Translations under genes and position numbers: made by a program
Assembly (NCBI GenBank): GCA_963785115.1
Contig: CAWATY010000006.1
Location: 620,001-684,000 of the forward strand
Direction of reading: 5' to 3'
DNA from: JACCWP01 sp963785115
GTDB taxonomy: Bacteria; Actinomycetota; Actinomycetes; Propionibacteriales; Nocardioidaceae
Length of the DNA: 64,000 bases
Notes under the pieces: generated by a model
Database searches by the model: none
What the model was told of the DNA's origin: nothing
The model's input: only the letters and a program-made list of their open reading frames with translations
Part shown: in pieces, positions 8,441-16,072 of the stretch
How the letters are laid out: each line of letters starts with the position of its first letter
How positions within the stretch are numbered: position 1 is the first letter of the stretch

Positions 8441-8824
8441 ATGGCGACACACTGGACCCTCGGCTGCGACGCGGCCGACCCACAGGCCATTGCGGCGTTC
8501 TGGTCGCTCGCGCTCGGCTACGTGGCGGAGCCGGGCTACGACGACCCGGACGGTGCCTCGCTCGTCGATCCGGACGGCGGCGGCCCCACGATCGGCTTTC
8601 TGCGGGTTCCTGAGGGCAAGACGGCCAAGAACAAGATGCACATCGACATCCGGGTGGCTGGCGAGCCGCCGTGGGACATGGCCGAGCGCGCGCAGCTCAT
8701 CCGGGCGAAGGCGGCCGAGCTGGTTGCCGCCGGGGCGACGGCTGTCCGCGAGGAGTCCTACGGCGAGCACCTCGGTCACGTCGTGATGCTCGACCCGGAG
8801 GGCAACGAGTTCTGCGTCGCCTGA
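8441..8824 (+). CDS. VOC/glyoxalase-like domain protein
   Basis: A 127-residue single-domain protein of the vicinal oxygen chelate superfamily. It shows the actinobacterial 'glyoxalase-like' pattern: WTLGCDAADPQAIAAFWSLALGY at the N-terminus, KNKMHIDIRV in the middle, and a terminal VVMLDPEGNEFCVA carrying the conserved Glu. No specific substrate can be assigned; members include glyoxalases, dioxygenases and antibiotic-binding proteins. The ATG at 8441 is the first start consistent with the domain. It stands alone between two minus-strand genes and is convergent with the DinB gene. Confidence 0.8.
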   Translation: MATHWTLGCDAADPQAIAAFWSLALGYVAEPGYDDPDGASLVDPDGGGPTIGFLRVPEGKTAKNKMHIDIRVAGEPPWDMAERAQLIRAKAAELVAAGATAVREESYGEHLGHVVMLDPEGNEFCVA

Positions 8825-8860
8825 CGCGGTCCGGCCGCGTCGGGCAGGACTGTTTCATGA

Positions 8861-9355
8861 TCAGCGGCCGGTGGTGCCGTCCAGCTGCTCGCGGATGATG
8901 TCGGCGTGCCCGGCGTGCCGGGCGATCTCGGTCGTCACGTGCGCCATGACCCAGCGCATCGTGAGATGTCGCCCGTCGATCGGCACCGCGACCTTGGCGT
9001 CGGGGTCGCCGATCTCGGTGATCACGGCGTTGCTGCGTGCGTACGCCCGGCGGAACGCGTCGAGGATCTCGTCGGCCGCGACGTCCGCCGGTGGCTGCCC
9101 GTCGAAGTCCCACTCGCGCTCGGCCTCGGTGCCCACCAGGTGGTGGCCGAACCAGTAGTCCTCACCCTCGATGAGGTGGACGACCAGCCAGAGCAGGCTG
9201 GTACCGGACGGAACCATGACCTGGCGGAGCTGGTCGTCGGTCAGCCCCTCGCACTTGATCAGCACGGACTCGCGCTGGAAGTCGAGGAAGGCCAGCGCGG
9301 TCGAGAGCTCGCCGTCGTCGACCCGGGGGACCGGCCTGCGTTGCGTCTCCGCCAT
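8861..9355 (-). CDS. DinB/DUF664 family protein
   Basis: A 164-residue four-helix-bundle protein of the DinB/YfiT type. The putative metal ligands are His in WLVVHLIEGEDYWFG (residues about 56-70) and the two His of ARHAGHADIIREQL near the C-terminus. In actinobacteria this superfamily includes mycothiol-dependent isomerases and S-transferases, and mshB is present in this window, but the specific reaction is not identifiable. It is transcribed opposite to both neighbours: convergent with the VOC gene and divergent from the methyltransferase, with a 69-bp gap. Confidence 0.8.
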   Translation of the reverse strand: MAETQRRPVPRVDDGELSTALAFLDFQRESVLIKCEGLTDDQLRQVMVPSGTSLLWLVVHLIEGEDYWFGHHLVGTEAEREWDFDGQPPADVAADEILDAFRRAYARSNAVITEIGDPDAKVAVPIDGRHLTMRWVMAHVTTEIARHAGHADIIREQLDGTTGR

Positions 9356-9424
9356 GGCGGCACGCTAACCGCGCCGGCGGAAAGTCCATCGCCGGGGGGC
9401 GGGCCGGCCACCTAGGGTCGGCCG

Positions 9425-10153
9425 GTGCCCGACCGCCACTACACCGACCCCCGGCTGGCCGCTGTCTACGACCCGCTGGACCCCGAGCGCCGCGACCTCG
9501 AGGTGTACGCGGCCATCGCCGCCGAGCTCGGAGCCGGCAGCGTGCTGGACGTCGGCTGCGGCACGGGCACGCTCGGCTGCCTGCTCGCGGAGCGCGGCCT
9601 GGAGGTCGTGGGCGTCGACCCGGCGGCCGCCTCGCTCGACGTCGCGCGGGCGAAGCCGTTCGCCGACCGTGTGCGCTGGCTGCTCGGCGACGCCACGACG
9701 TTGCCGCCGCTGCAGGTCGACCTCGCCACGATGACCGGTAACGTCGCGCAGGTCTTCGTGACCGATGCCGACTGGGCGGCGACCCTCGACGCGGTACGGA
9801 CGGCACTGCGACCGGGCGGCCACCTCGTCCTCGAGACCCGCGACCCCGCGCGGGAGGCGTGGTCGGGGTGGACCCGCGACCAGACCCATGTCCGCACAGA
9901 GGTGCCCGGGATCGGCGCGGTCGAGTCCTGGGCCGATGTCACCGAGGTCGCCTTACCGCTCGTGTCGTTCCGGGGGACCTGGGTGTTCGGGGCCGACGGC
10001 GCGGTGCTGACCTCGGACTCGACGCTGCGGTTCCGCTCTCGCGAGGAGGTCACCGACTCGCTGCGGGCGGCCGGTTTCGTCGTCGTCGACGTCCGGGACG
10101 CCCCGGACCGACCCGGCCTCGAGTTCGTGTTCCTCGCCTCCCGGGTGGACTGA
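9425..10153 (+). CDS. Class I SAM-dependent methyltransferase
   Basis: A 242-residue Rossmann-fold methyltransferase. Motif I is VLDVGCGTGTLGCLLAERG (about residues 40-58), the acidic residue after strand 2 is in VVGVDPAAASLDVA, and post-I motifs include GDATTLPPLQVDLATMTGN. The acceptor is unknown; the closest general type is the Methyltransf_25 group. It starts with GTG, close behind the divergent DinB gene, and is followed 57 bp later by a SRPBCC gene on the same strand. Confidence 0.85.
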   Translation: MPDRHYTDPRLAAVYDPLDPERRDLEVYAAIAAELGAGSVLDVGCGTGTLGCLLAERGLEVVGVDPAAASLDVARAKPFADRVRWLLGDATTLPPLQVDLATMTGNVAQVFVTDADWAATLDAVRTALRPGGHLVLETRDPAREAWSGWTRDQTHVRTEVPGIGAVESWADVTEVALPLVSFRGTWVFGADGAVLTSDSTLRFRSREEVTDSLRAAGFVVVDVRDAPDRPGLEFVFLASRVD

Positions 10154-10210
10154 CGGTCTCCCGCCGGGGGTCGGTCTGCACGCGGGCCCCGATCGTGATC
10201 GGGTGGCGTC

Positions 10211-10657
10211 ATGGCAACCACCCGGCGCACGGTGCACGCGACCCCCGACGACGTGTCCGCGGTACTCGCGGACGGCTGGCTCTACCCGCTGTGGGTGGTC
10301 GGCGCGTCCCGGCTGCGCGCCGTCGACGACGAGTGGCCGAGCCCGGGCGCCCGGCTGCACCACTCGGTCGGCGCCTGGCCGCTGCTGCTCGACGACTACA
10401 CCGAGGTGCTGGAGCGGTCGCACCACCAGCTGGTGCTCCGTGCCCGGGCCTGGCCGTCGGGGGAGGCCGAGGTCCGGTTGCGCTGGGAGTCCTCCGGCGC
10501 CGACACGACGGTCACCATCGACGAGGACGTGACCTCCGGCCCCGGCCGGCTGGTGCCCAGCGCGTTGCGCCAGCCGCTGGTAGACGTCCGCAACACCGAG
10601 TCCCTGCGGCGGCTGGCCCTGGTCGTCGAGGGTCGGGCCCGCCCCCAAGCCGCCTGA
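10211..10657 (+). CDS. SRPBCC (START-like) family protein
   Basis: A 148-residue protein with the Bet v1/START-like pattern: an N-terminal strand TRRTVHATPDDVSAVLADG, a long central sheet (WPSGEAEVRLRWES and TVTIDEDVTSGPGR), and a C-terminal helix (NTESLRRLALVVEGRA). Such proteins bind hydrophobic ligands in a cavity, as polyketide cyclase-like or lipid-transfer proteins. Actinobacterial relatives are often encoded beside lipid and carotenoid genes, which is not obvious here. It lies 29 bp upstream of an SDR gene on the same strand and may be cotranscribed with it. Confidence 0.75.
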   Translation: MATTRRTVHATPDDVSAVLADGWLYPLWVVGASRLRAVDDEWPSPGARLHHSVGAWPLLLDDYTEVLERSHHQLVLRARAWPSGEAEVRLRWESSGADTTVTIDEDVTSGPGRLVPSALRQPLVDVRNTESLRRLALVVEGRARPQAA

Positions 10658-10686
10658 CACCGACACCCAACGCACGAAGGAGACCC

Positions 10687-11481
10687 ATGCCTGCCGCGTA
10701 CCCCCGCGTCGCCGTTGTCACCGGCGCCGACTCCGGCATCGGAGCCGCCACGGCCCGGCTGCTGGCCGCCGAGGGCTTCGACATCGGCATCACCTACCAC
10801 TCCGACGAGGCGGGCGCGGCGGACACCAAGGCCGACGTAGAGCGCCGCGGCCAGCGCTGCGAGGTCGTCCAGCAGGACGTGGCGGCGCTCGAGTCCGACG
10901 ACTCGGTCGGTGAGCTGATCGAGCGGCTCGGCGGCATCGGCGTCCTCGTCAACAACGCGGGCCGCGGACACTCCAGCGCGGTGCTGGACACTGATCTCGA
11001 CACCTGGCGCTCCGTCGTCGCTACCGACCTCGACGGGGCGTTCGTCTGCGCTCGCCGCGCCGCCCGGACCATGGTGGAGCAGGGCGAGGGCGGACGCATC
11101 GTCCTGGTGACGAGCGTGCACGAGCACGTGCCCCGCCGGGGAGCCGCGGCCTACTGCGCGGCCAAGGCCGGGCTGGGCATGTTCGGCAAGGTGCTCGCGC
11201 TCGAGCTCGCCGAGCACGGCATCACCGTCAACAGCGTCGCCCCCGGCGAGGTGGCCACCGAGATGACCGGCACCGACGAGGACGAGGCCTGGAACGCCGA
11301 GCGACCGGGCAACCCGATCGGTCACCCCGGGCACGTCAACGAGATCGCGTCGGTCGTCGGCTTCCTCGCGTCCGCGCGCGCGTCGTACGTCACCGGCGCC
11401 TCCTACGTCGTCGACGGCGGCCTGATGCTGATGGCCGCGCACGGCCACGACGACGCGGGCGACGGCTGGCGGAACCCCTGA
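10687..11481 (+). CDS. SDR-family NAD(P)-dependent oxidoreductase
   Basis: A 264-residue classical short-chain dehydrogenase/reductase. The cofactor motif is TGADSGIG (about residues 14-21), followed by NNAG in VLVNNAGRGHSS. The catalytic Ser lies in VTSVHEHVP, and Tyr/Lys in AYCAAKAG (YxxxK). ITVNSVAPGEVATEM is the usual post-catalytic segment. The family oxidises alcohols or reduces ketones; the order of motifs fits the 3-oxoacyl-ACP-reductase/glucose-dehydrogenase-like group. An AAGGAG box lies just upstream of the ATG. The stop is one base before the GTG of the glycosylase gene, so these two are very likely coexpressed. Confidence 0.88.
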   Translation: MPAAYPRVAVVTGADSGIGAATARLLAAEGFDIGITYHSDEAGAADTKADVERRGQRCEVVQQDVAALESDDSVGELIERLGGIGVLVNNAGRGHSSAVLDTDLDTWRSVVATDLDGAFVCARRAARTMVEQGEGGRIVLVTSVHEHVPRRGAAAYCAAKAGLGMFGKVLALELAEHGITVNSVAPGEVATEMTGTDEDEAWNAERPGNPIGHPGHVNEIASVVGFLASARASYVTGASYVVDGGLMLMAAHGHDDAGDGWRNP

Positions 11482-11482
11482 C

Positions 11483-11998
11483 GTGCGAGTCCTCCCCGAC
11501 GTCCTCGCCCCCGACCTGGAGGTCGTCTTCTGCGGCCTGGCGACCAACGAGTGCGCGGCGCTGCGCGGGCACCACCACGCCGGCCCGGGCGACATCTTCT
11601 GGCGGCTGCTGCACGAGGCGGGCTTCACCCCACGCGTGCTCGCGCCCGACGAGGACGACACCGTCGTCGGCTACGGCCTCGGTCTGACCGACGTGCCCCC
11701 GTCGCCGCGGCGCGACGGGTACGACGTCGCGGGTCTGGTCGCCGCCGCCGAGCGGTTGCGGCCCCGGTGGGTGGCGATCACCGGCAAGGGGGCGGCCGCG
11801 GTGGTCGCGCGCGACCTGGGTCACCCGGTGCCCGGCCTCGGCCCGGTGCCGTGGCAGGTCGGCCCCGCGCGGGCGTACGTGTTGCCGAGCGCAAGTACCG
11901 CCAACCGACGCCGCGACTACGACGGGCGGCCCACCCGGCTCGACTGGTGGGCCGACCTGGGGGCGCGGGTCCGCGCGGAGGTGCCCGTACCGCCGTAG
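11483..11998 (+). CDS. mug: Mug-type mismatch-specific uracil/thymine DNA glycosylase
   Basis: A 171-residue protein of the uracil-DNA glycosylase superfamily, Mug/TDG group. Motif 1 is FCGLATNECAALRGHHHAGPG and the DNA-intercalation motif is LPSASTANRR, where Mug has a related LPSxS sequence. Central GDIFWRLLHEAGFTPRVL and ITGKGAAAVVAR segments also fit. Mug removes uracil or ethenocytosine mispaired with guanine in base excision repair. It starts with GTG directly after the SDR stop. The length is normal for Mug. The assignment to Mug over other UDG families rests on the N-terminal motif order. Confidence 0.85.
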   Translation: MRVLPDVLAPDLEVVFCGLATNECAALRGHHHAGPGDIFWRLLHEAGFTPRVLAPDEDDTVVGYGLGLTDVPPSPRRDGYDVAGLVAAAERLRPRWVAITGKGAAAVVARDLGHPVPGLGPVPWQVGPARAYVLPSASTANRRRDYDGRPTRLDWWADLGARVRAEVPVPP

Positions 11999-12008
11999 AT
12001 TGCGCGGG

Positions 12009-12686
12009 GTGGCAACGGCCTGGGGTCTCGTCCGCCGGCAGCCGTCGGCGATGCTGCTCACCGTGCAGCTGGCCAGCCTGCTGGTCTACCCGTTCACCGA
12101 GGACACCGCGGCCGGGCGAGCGGTCTTCAGCGCGATCGGCATCATCGTGCTCGCGCTCGCGGTGTGGTCGACCGCCGACTCACCGGCCTGGACCTGGGTC
12201 AGCGTCGTGCTCGCGGTCCCGGCGACCGGCATCCTGCTGATCGACGCCTTCACCGAGGTGCCCAGCCTGGACGCCTGGTCCGAGGCCCTCCTCGCGCTGC
12301 TCTACTTCTACACGGGGTGGTCGCTGCTGGCGTACATGCTGGCCGACCGCCGGATCACCCGGGACGAGCTGTTCGCCGTGGGCGCGACGTTCACCGTCGT
12401 CGCCTGGGGCTTCGCGCACCTGTACGGCTGGTGCCAGGCGGTGTCCCCGGGAAGCTTCACCGCGGCCGTCGACCCGGCTGACCAACGCTCGTGGATCGAG
12501 CTGCTGTTCCTCAGCTTCACCACGTTGTCCAGCACCGGGCTCGGCGACGTGATCCCGGTCCAGCCCTTCGCCCGGTCGCTGGTGATGCTCGAACAGCTGG
12601 CCGGGCTCGGCTACCTCGCGATGGTGGTCTCCCGGCTGATCACGTTGCTCGCCACCCACGACGCCGATCGGGAGACGCGCGGGTAA
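12009..12686 (+). CDS. Ion channel-domain membrane protein
   Basis: About 225 residues with six predicted membrane segments. The last third (SFTTLSSTGLGDVIPVQPFA followed by a membrane helix) is a two-TM ion channel module: pore helix plus filter. The filter reads T-G-L-G-D, not the canonical TVGYGD of selective K+ channels, so ion selectivity is uncertain. The N-terminal four helices have no recognisable voltage sensor. There is no cytoplasmic RCK domain, since the protein ends at RLITLLATHDADRETRG. I chose GTG at 12009; a TTG at 12000 in the same frame would add three residues. It is preceded closely by the mug gene. Confidence 0.75.
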   Translation: MATAWGLVRRQPSAMLLTVQLASLLVYPFTEDTAAGRAVFSAIGIIVLALAVWSTADSPAWTWVSVVLAVPATGILLIDAFTEVPSLDAWSEALLALLYFYTGWSLLAYMLADRRITRDELFAVGATFTVVAWGFAHLYGWCQAVSPGSFTAAVDPADQRSWIELLFLSFTTLSSTGLGDVIPVQPFARSLVMLEQLAGLGYLAMVVSRLITLLATHDADRETRG

Positions 12687-12767
12687 CGGAACGGACCAAA
12701 CACCCCCATCGGGCTGGATCCGTGGGATCCTGCGCGCATCAGCACCTGGCGTTCGGGGAGGACGAAG

Positions 12768-13667
12768 ATGCGTAGGCACCGTGCCCTGTTGGCTCTGATC
12801 GGCTTGCTTGCCCTGCCGCTGGCGGCGTGCGGCGACGACGGCGGCGATGACCGATCAATTGCGGCGCCGCAGGACGAGGGCGTCTGCGCCGACGCCGAGG
12901 ACGGCTCGCTGCTGGCCGAGGTCTGCGACGCCGGCAAGATCACCGTGTCGACCGACCCGGCGTACCCACCGCAGTCGTCGCTGGACAAGAAGAGCGGCGA
13001 CTACGTGGGCTTCGACATCGACGTGGCCACCGAGATCGCCGACCGGATGGGCCTCGAGGTGGCATGGGAGGCGCCGAGCTGGGATGTCATCACCGCGGGC
13101 GGCTGGAACGACCGCTGGCAGATGAGCGTCGGCTCGATGACGCCGACCAATGACCGTCAGAAGGTGCTGAACTTCAGCCAGCCCTACTACTACACGCCGG
13201 CCGTCGTCGTCGTGCGCGACGACGACGACAGCGTCACCGACGTCAGCACCGACCTGGACGGCAAGAAGATCGGCGTCTGCTCCAGCTGCACCTACGAGCA
13301 GTACCTCGACAAGTCCCTGGCCATCGAGGGCTTCGAGTTCGACTTCGTCATCGACGACGCCGAGATCTCCGGCTACGACACCGACACCACCGCCCTGCAG
13401 GACCTGATCAACGGCCGCCTCGACGCGGTGATCACCTCACTCACGACCGCGCAGGGTTACATCGACGCCGGCAACGCCGCCAAGATCGTCGGCGACCCGG
13501 TCTTCTACGAGCCGCTCGCCGTGGCGATCGACAAGAGCGCGTCGGCCGACCCGGCGTCGTTCACCGAGGCCGTCGACGCGATCGTCGGCGAGATGCACGA
13601 CGACGGCACGCTCACCGAGCTGTCGAAGGAGTGGTACGGGGGCGAGGACCTGACGGTCCAGCAGTGA
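12768..13667 (+). CDS. Polar amino acid ABC importer, substrate-binding lipoprotein
   Basis: A 299-residue lipoprotein: the signal ends in LAAC with Cys21 as the lipidation site, followed by an acidic linker. The body is a family 3 periplasmic binding protein (YVGFDIDVATEIADRMG, SVGSMTPTNDRQKVLNFSQPYYYTPA split over two lobes). These proteins bind polar or basic amino acids outside the membrane and deliver them to the permease encoded next. A GGGAGGA box precedes the ATG. The stop overlaps the permease GTG (GTGA). A cysteine pair (VCSSC) in the second lobe may form a disulfide. The exact amino acid bound is not predictable. Confidence 0.92.
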   Translation: MRRHRALLALIGLLALPLAACGDDGGDDRSIAAPQDEGVCADAEDGSLLAEVCDAGKITVSTDPAYPPQSSLDKKSGDYVGFDIDVATEIADRMGLEVAWEAPSWDVITAGGWNDRWQMSVGSMTPTNDRQKVLNFSQPYYYTPAVVVVRDDDDSVTDVSTDLDGKKIGVCSSCTYEQYLDKSLAIEGFEFDFVIDDAEISGYDTDTTALQDLINGRLDAVITSLTTAQGYIDAGNAAKIVGDPVFYEPLAVAIDKSASADPASFTEAVDAIVGEMHDDGTLTELSKEWYGGEDLTVQQ

Positions 13668-14566
13668 GCCAGCTGCCCACGGACCGCCGGGAGCGGCTGG
13701 CACTCGCGAGCGCCCGCGTCCCCTTCGTCCTGAAGGTCGGCATCGTTTGGTTGGCGGTCTTCGCCGTCCTCGCGGTCCTCTTCTGGCTGGCCGAGTTCGA
13801 CGTCGACTGGATGCTGGACAACCTGGGCTTCATCGCCGGGGGGCTGCGCTACACCATGGTGATGGCGCTCGCGGGCATCGTGATCGCGGTCGTGCTGGCG
13901 ACGATGGGTGCCCTGGCGCGGTTGTCCAGCAACCCGATCGCGTACGGGATCTCCGGCTTCTACGTGTCGTTCTTCCGCGGCACGCCGCTGATCGTGCAGA
14001 TGTTCCTGATCTATCTCGCGCTGCCCCAGATCGGCAACAATCTGGTCGCGCGATTCGCGTGGCTGCCGCCCGAGGGCATGAACGCGGTGTTCGTGCTCAC
14101 CGCCACCGTCGCCGGCACGCTCGCACTCGGGCTCAACTACGGCGCGTACATGACCGAGATCTTCCGGGCCGGCATCCAGTCGGTCGCCGGCGGTCAGGGT
14201 GAGGCAGCGGACGCGCTCGGCATGACGCACCGGCAGAAGATGCGGAAGGTCGTGCTGCCCCAGGCGTTCCGGGTGATCATCCCGCCGACGGGCAACGAGT
14301 TCATCGCGATGATGAAGGACACCGCGCTGGTGTCGTTCCTCGGCGTGACCGCGGCGAGTGCCGAGATCTTCCGGCGGGCGCAGCTGGCCGGCAAGGCCGA
14401 CTTCAAGAACCTCGAGGCCTACGTCGTCGCGGCGGGCCTCTACTGGGCGCTCACCGCGCTGTTCACGTTCTTCCAGGCCCGGCTGGAGCGCCGGGTGTCC
14501 CGCGGGTACGTGCGGATCCCGGAGTCCGTGGGTCAGCCGCACGGCGGCGGGATGGGGGGCCACTGA
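13664..14566 (+). CDS. Polar amino acid ABC importer, permease
   Basis: A 300-residue inner membrane protein of the HisMQ family, with at least five predicted membrane segments. The coupling motif (EAADALGMTHRQKMRKVVLPQA, residues about 185-205) is the EAA loop that contacts the ATPase. GYVSFFRGTPLIVQMFLIYL-like sequence, here FYVSFFRGTPLIVQMFL, is the family hallmark. The gene starts at a GTG overlapping the binding-protein stop by four bases; its own stop overlaps the ATPase ATG by one. Only one permease gene is present, so the channel is probably a homodimer. Confidence 0.92.
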   Translation: MSQLPTDRRERLALASARVPFVLKVGIVWLAVFAVLAVLFWLAEFDVDWMLDNLGFIAGGLRYTMVMALAGIVIAVVLATMGALARLSSNPIAYGISGFYVSFFRGTPLIVQMFLIYLALPQIGNNLVARFAWLPPEGMNAVFVLTATVAGTLALGLNYGAYMTEIFRAGIQSVAGGQGEAADALGMTHRQKMRKVVLPQAFRVIIPPTGNEFIAMMKDTALVSFLGVTAASAEIFRRAQLAGKADFKNLEAYVVAAGLYWALTALFTFFQARLERRVSRGYVRIPESVGQPHGGGMGGH

Positions 14567-15336
14567 TGGCCACGGCCACCCACCGCGAGGTGCTGGTCCG
14601 CGTCAGCGGGCTGTACAAGAGCTTCGGGAAGCTCGAGGTGCTGCGGGGCATCGACATGGAGCTGGGCAAGGGCGAGGTCGTGGTGATCTTCGGCCGCTCC
14701 GGTTCCGGCAAGTCCACCCTGCTGCGCTGCGTGAACTTCCTCGAGGACCCCACCAAGGGAACCATCGAGGTGGCCGGCTTCAAGCTCTCCGGCGGCCACC
14801 GCACCCGGCGCAAGCGCGAGCAGATCCGTCGGCTCCGGGTGCACGTCGGCATGGTGTTCCAGCAGTTCAACCTGTTCCCGCACATGACCGCGCTGGAGAA
14901 CGTCATGTGCGCGCCGGTCTGTCTCGGGGAGCGCAGCGAGTCCGAGTGCCGGGCACACGCTCACGAGCTGCTCGAGCAGGTCGGGTTGTCGGACAAGGCG
15001 GAGGAGCACCCGATCCGGCTCTCCGGTGGCCAGCAGCAGCGGGTGGCGATCGCCCGGGCGCTGGCGATGAAGCCCCAGGTGATGCTCTTCGACGAGCCGA
15101 CTTCCGCCCTCGACCCCGAGCTCACCGGCGAGGTGCTCGCGGTGATCAAGCAGATGGCGACCGAGCTGCACATGCCGATGATGGTGGTCACCCACGAGAT
15201 GGGCTTCGCCCGAGAGGTGGCCGACCGGATGATGTTCTTCCACGAGGGCGTGATCCTCGAGCAGGGCCCACCGGCACAGATGTTCGGCGCCACCCAGCAC
15301 CAGGAGACCCGGACGTTCCTCGACGCCGTCCTCTGA
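14566..15336 (+). CDS. Polar amino acid ABC importer, ATP-binding protein
   Basis: A 256-residue ATPase of the GlnQ/HisP group: Walker A FGRSGSGKSTLLR (about 43-55), Q-loop FQQFNLFPHMTALEN, signature LSGGQQQRVAIARAL, Walker B MLFDEPTSALDPE and the H-loop VVTHEMGFAREVADR. It powers uptake by the permease encoded immediately upstream, completing a three-gene importer operon (12768-15336). A strong hairpin follows the stop. Identification is secure; substrate specificity resides in the binding protein. Confidence 0.95.
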   Translation: MATATHREVLVRVSGLYKSFGKLEVLRGIDMELGKGEVVVIFGRSGSGKSTLLRCVNFLEDPTKGTIEVAGFKLSGGHRTRRKREQIRRLRVHVGMVFQQFNLFPHMTALENVMCAPVCLGERSESECRAHAHELLEQVGLSDKAEEHPIRLSGGQQQRVAIARALAMKPQVMLFDEPTSALDPELTGEVLAVIKQMATELHMPMMVVTHEMGFAREVADRMMFFHEGVILEQGPPAQMFGATQHQETRTFLDAVL

Positions 15337-15350
15337 CCCCCTCATGGGGG
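15337..15350. terminator. Hairpin between convergent genes
   Basis: CCCCC-TCAT-GGGGG begins immediately after the stop of the ATPase gene at 15336 and sits 8 bp before the stop of the convergent TetR gene at 15359. The 5-bp all-GC stem with a tetraloop could end transcription from both directions. There is no U-tract, which is common in high-GC actinobacteria. Confidence 0.45.
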
Positions 15351-15358
15351 AGGCGGGC

Positions 15359-15964
15359 TCAGGGGCTGAGGGTGCCGGGGGGCAGGCCCAGCTCGCTCTC
15401 GGCGTGCGCGATCGACCAGGCCAGGACGCTGGCCCGGTCGACGGCGCCGGGGTGGGCCACCGTCTGCAGCGCCAGGCCGTCCAGCAGCGAGAGGATCCGC
15501 CAGGCCGCGCCCTCGGGATCGGCGCAGCGCAGGACACCGGCCGCCGCCCCCTCGGCCAGGATGTCGCGCAGCAGCCGCTGCCAGGCGGTGTTGAGCCGGC
15601 GCGAGGTCTCCCGCACCGCAGGCCGGCGGGCCGCCTCGGACCACGCGTCGAGCCACAGCTGGAATGCCCAGTCCTGCTCGGCCCGCACGTACGTGGCGAA
15701 GAACGTCGCCAGCCGGCCCACCGCCCCCGGCGCGCCGCCCATCGCCTCGCGGGTGGCGGCGAGGTCGCGGCTGGCCGCCAGGTCGAAGGCGGCGGCCAGC
15801 AGCTCGTCCATCGAGGCGAAGTAGTGGTGCACCAGCCCGCTGGAGGTCCCCATCTCCTCGGCGACGTCGCGCACGGTGGTGGCGGCCATCCCCTTGCGCA
15901 GCATCACGTCCAGCGCGGCCCGCACGATGGCGTCGCGGCGCTCGGCAGGCGGCAGTCGGGCCAC
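15359..15964 (-). CDS. TetR-family regulator, BetI-like
   Basis: A 201-residue TetR regulator. The helix-turn-helix is TTVRDVAEEMGTSSGLVHHYFASMDEL (residues about 27-53; H-H-Y-F hallmark), and the C-terminal domain (ETSRRLNTAWQRLLRDILAEG) is of the BetI/TetR_C_6 type. It is divergent from the GcvT-like gene (GTG start at 15964; next gene at 16073). The 108-bp gap holds inverted repeats that are probable operators, so it most likely represses the two following plus-strand genes and itself. Members of this subgroup often control amine, choline or related catabolic genes; the inducer here is unknown. Confidence 0.85.
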   Translation of the reverse strand: MARLPPAERRDAIVRAALDVMLRKGMAATTVRDVAEEMGTSSGLVHHYFASMDELLAAAFDLAASRDLAATREAMGGAPGAVGRLATFFATYVRAEQDWAFQLWLDAWSEAARRPAVRETSRRLNTAWQRLLRDILAEGAAAGVLRCADPEGAAWRILSLLDGLALQTVAHPGAVDRASVLAWSIAHAESELGLPPGTLSP

Positions 15965-15983
15965 GCCCGGCAGGGTAGGTGAG

Positions 15984-16005
15984 TTGTTGCGCAACTGTCC
16001 AACAA
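15984..16005. promoter_or_regulatory. Candidate TetR operator
   Basis: The gap between the divergent TetR and GcvT-like genes holds TTGTTG (15984-15989) and its inverted partner CAACAA (16000-16005), spaced by 10 bp. A 10-bp perfect palindrome GTTGCGCAAC (15986-15995) lies across the left arm. Position and symmetry fit a TetR dimer site controlling both directions. Confidence 0.5.
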
Positions 16006-16072
16006 CGCCGTACGGTGGCCCGGCGGGGTCGGGTGCAGGACTGGTGCAGGACAGGGTCAGGAAGCGGGAGCC

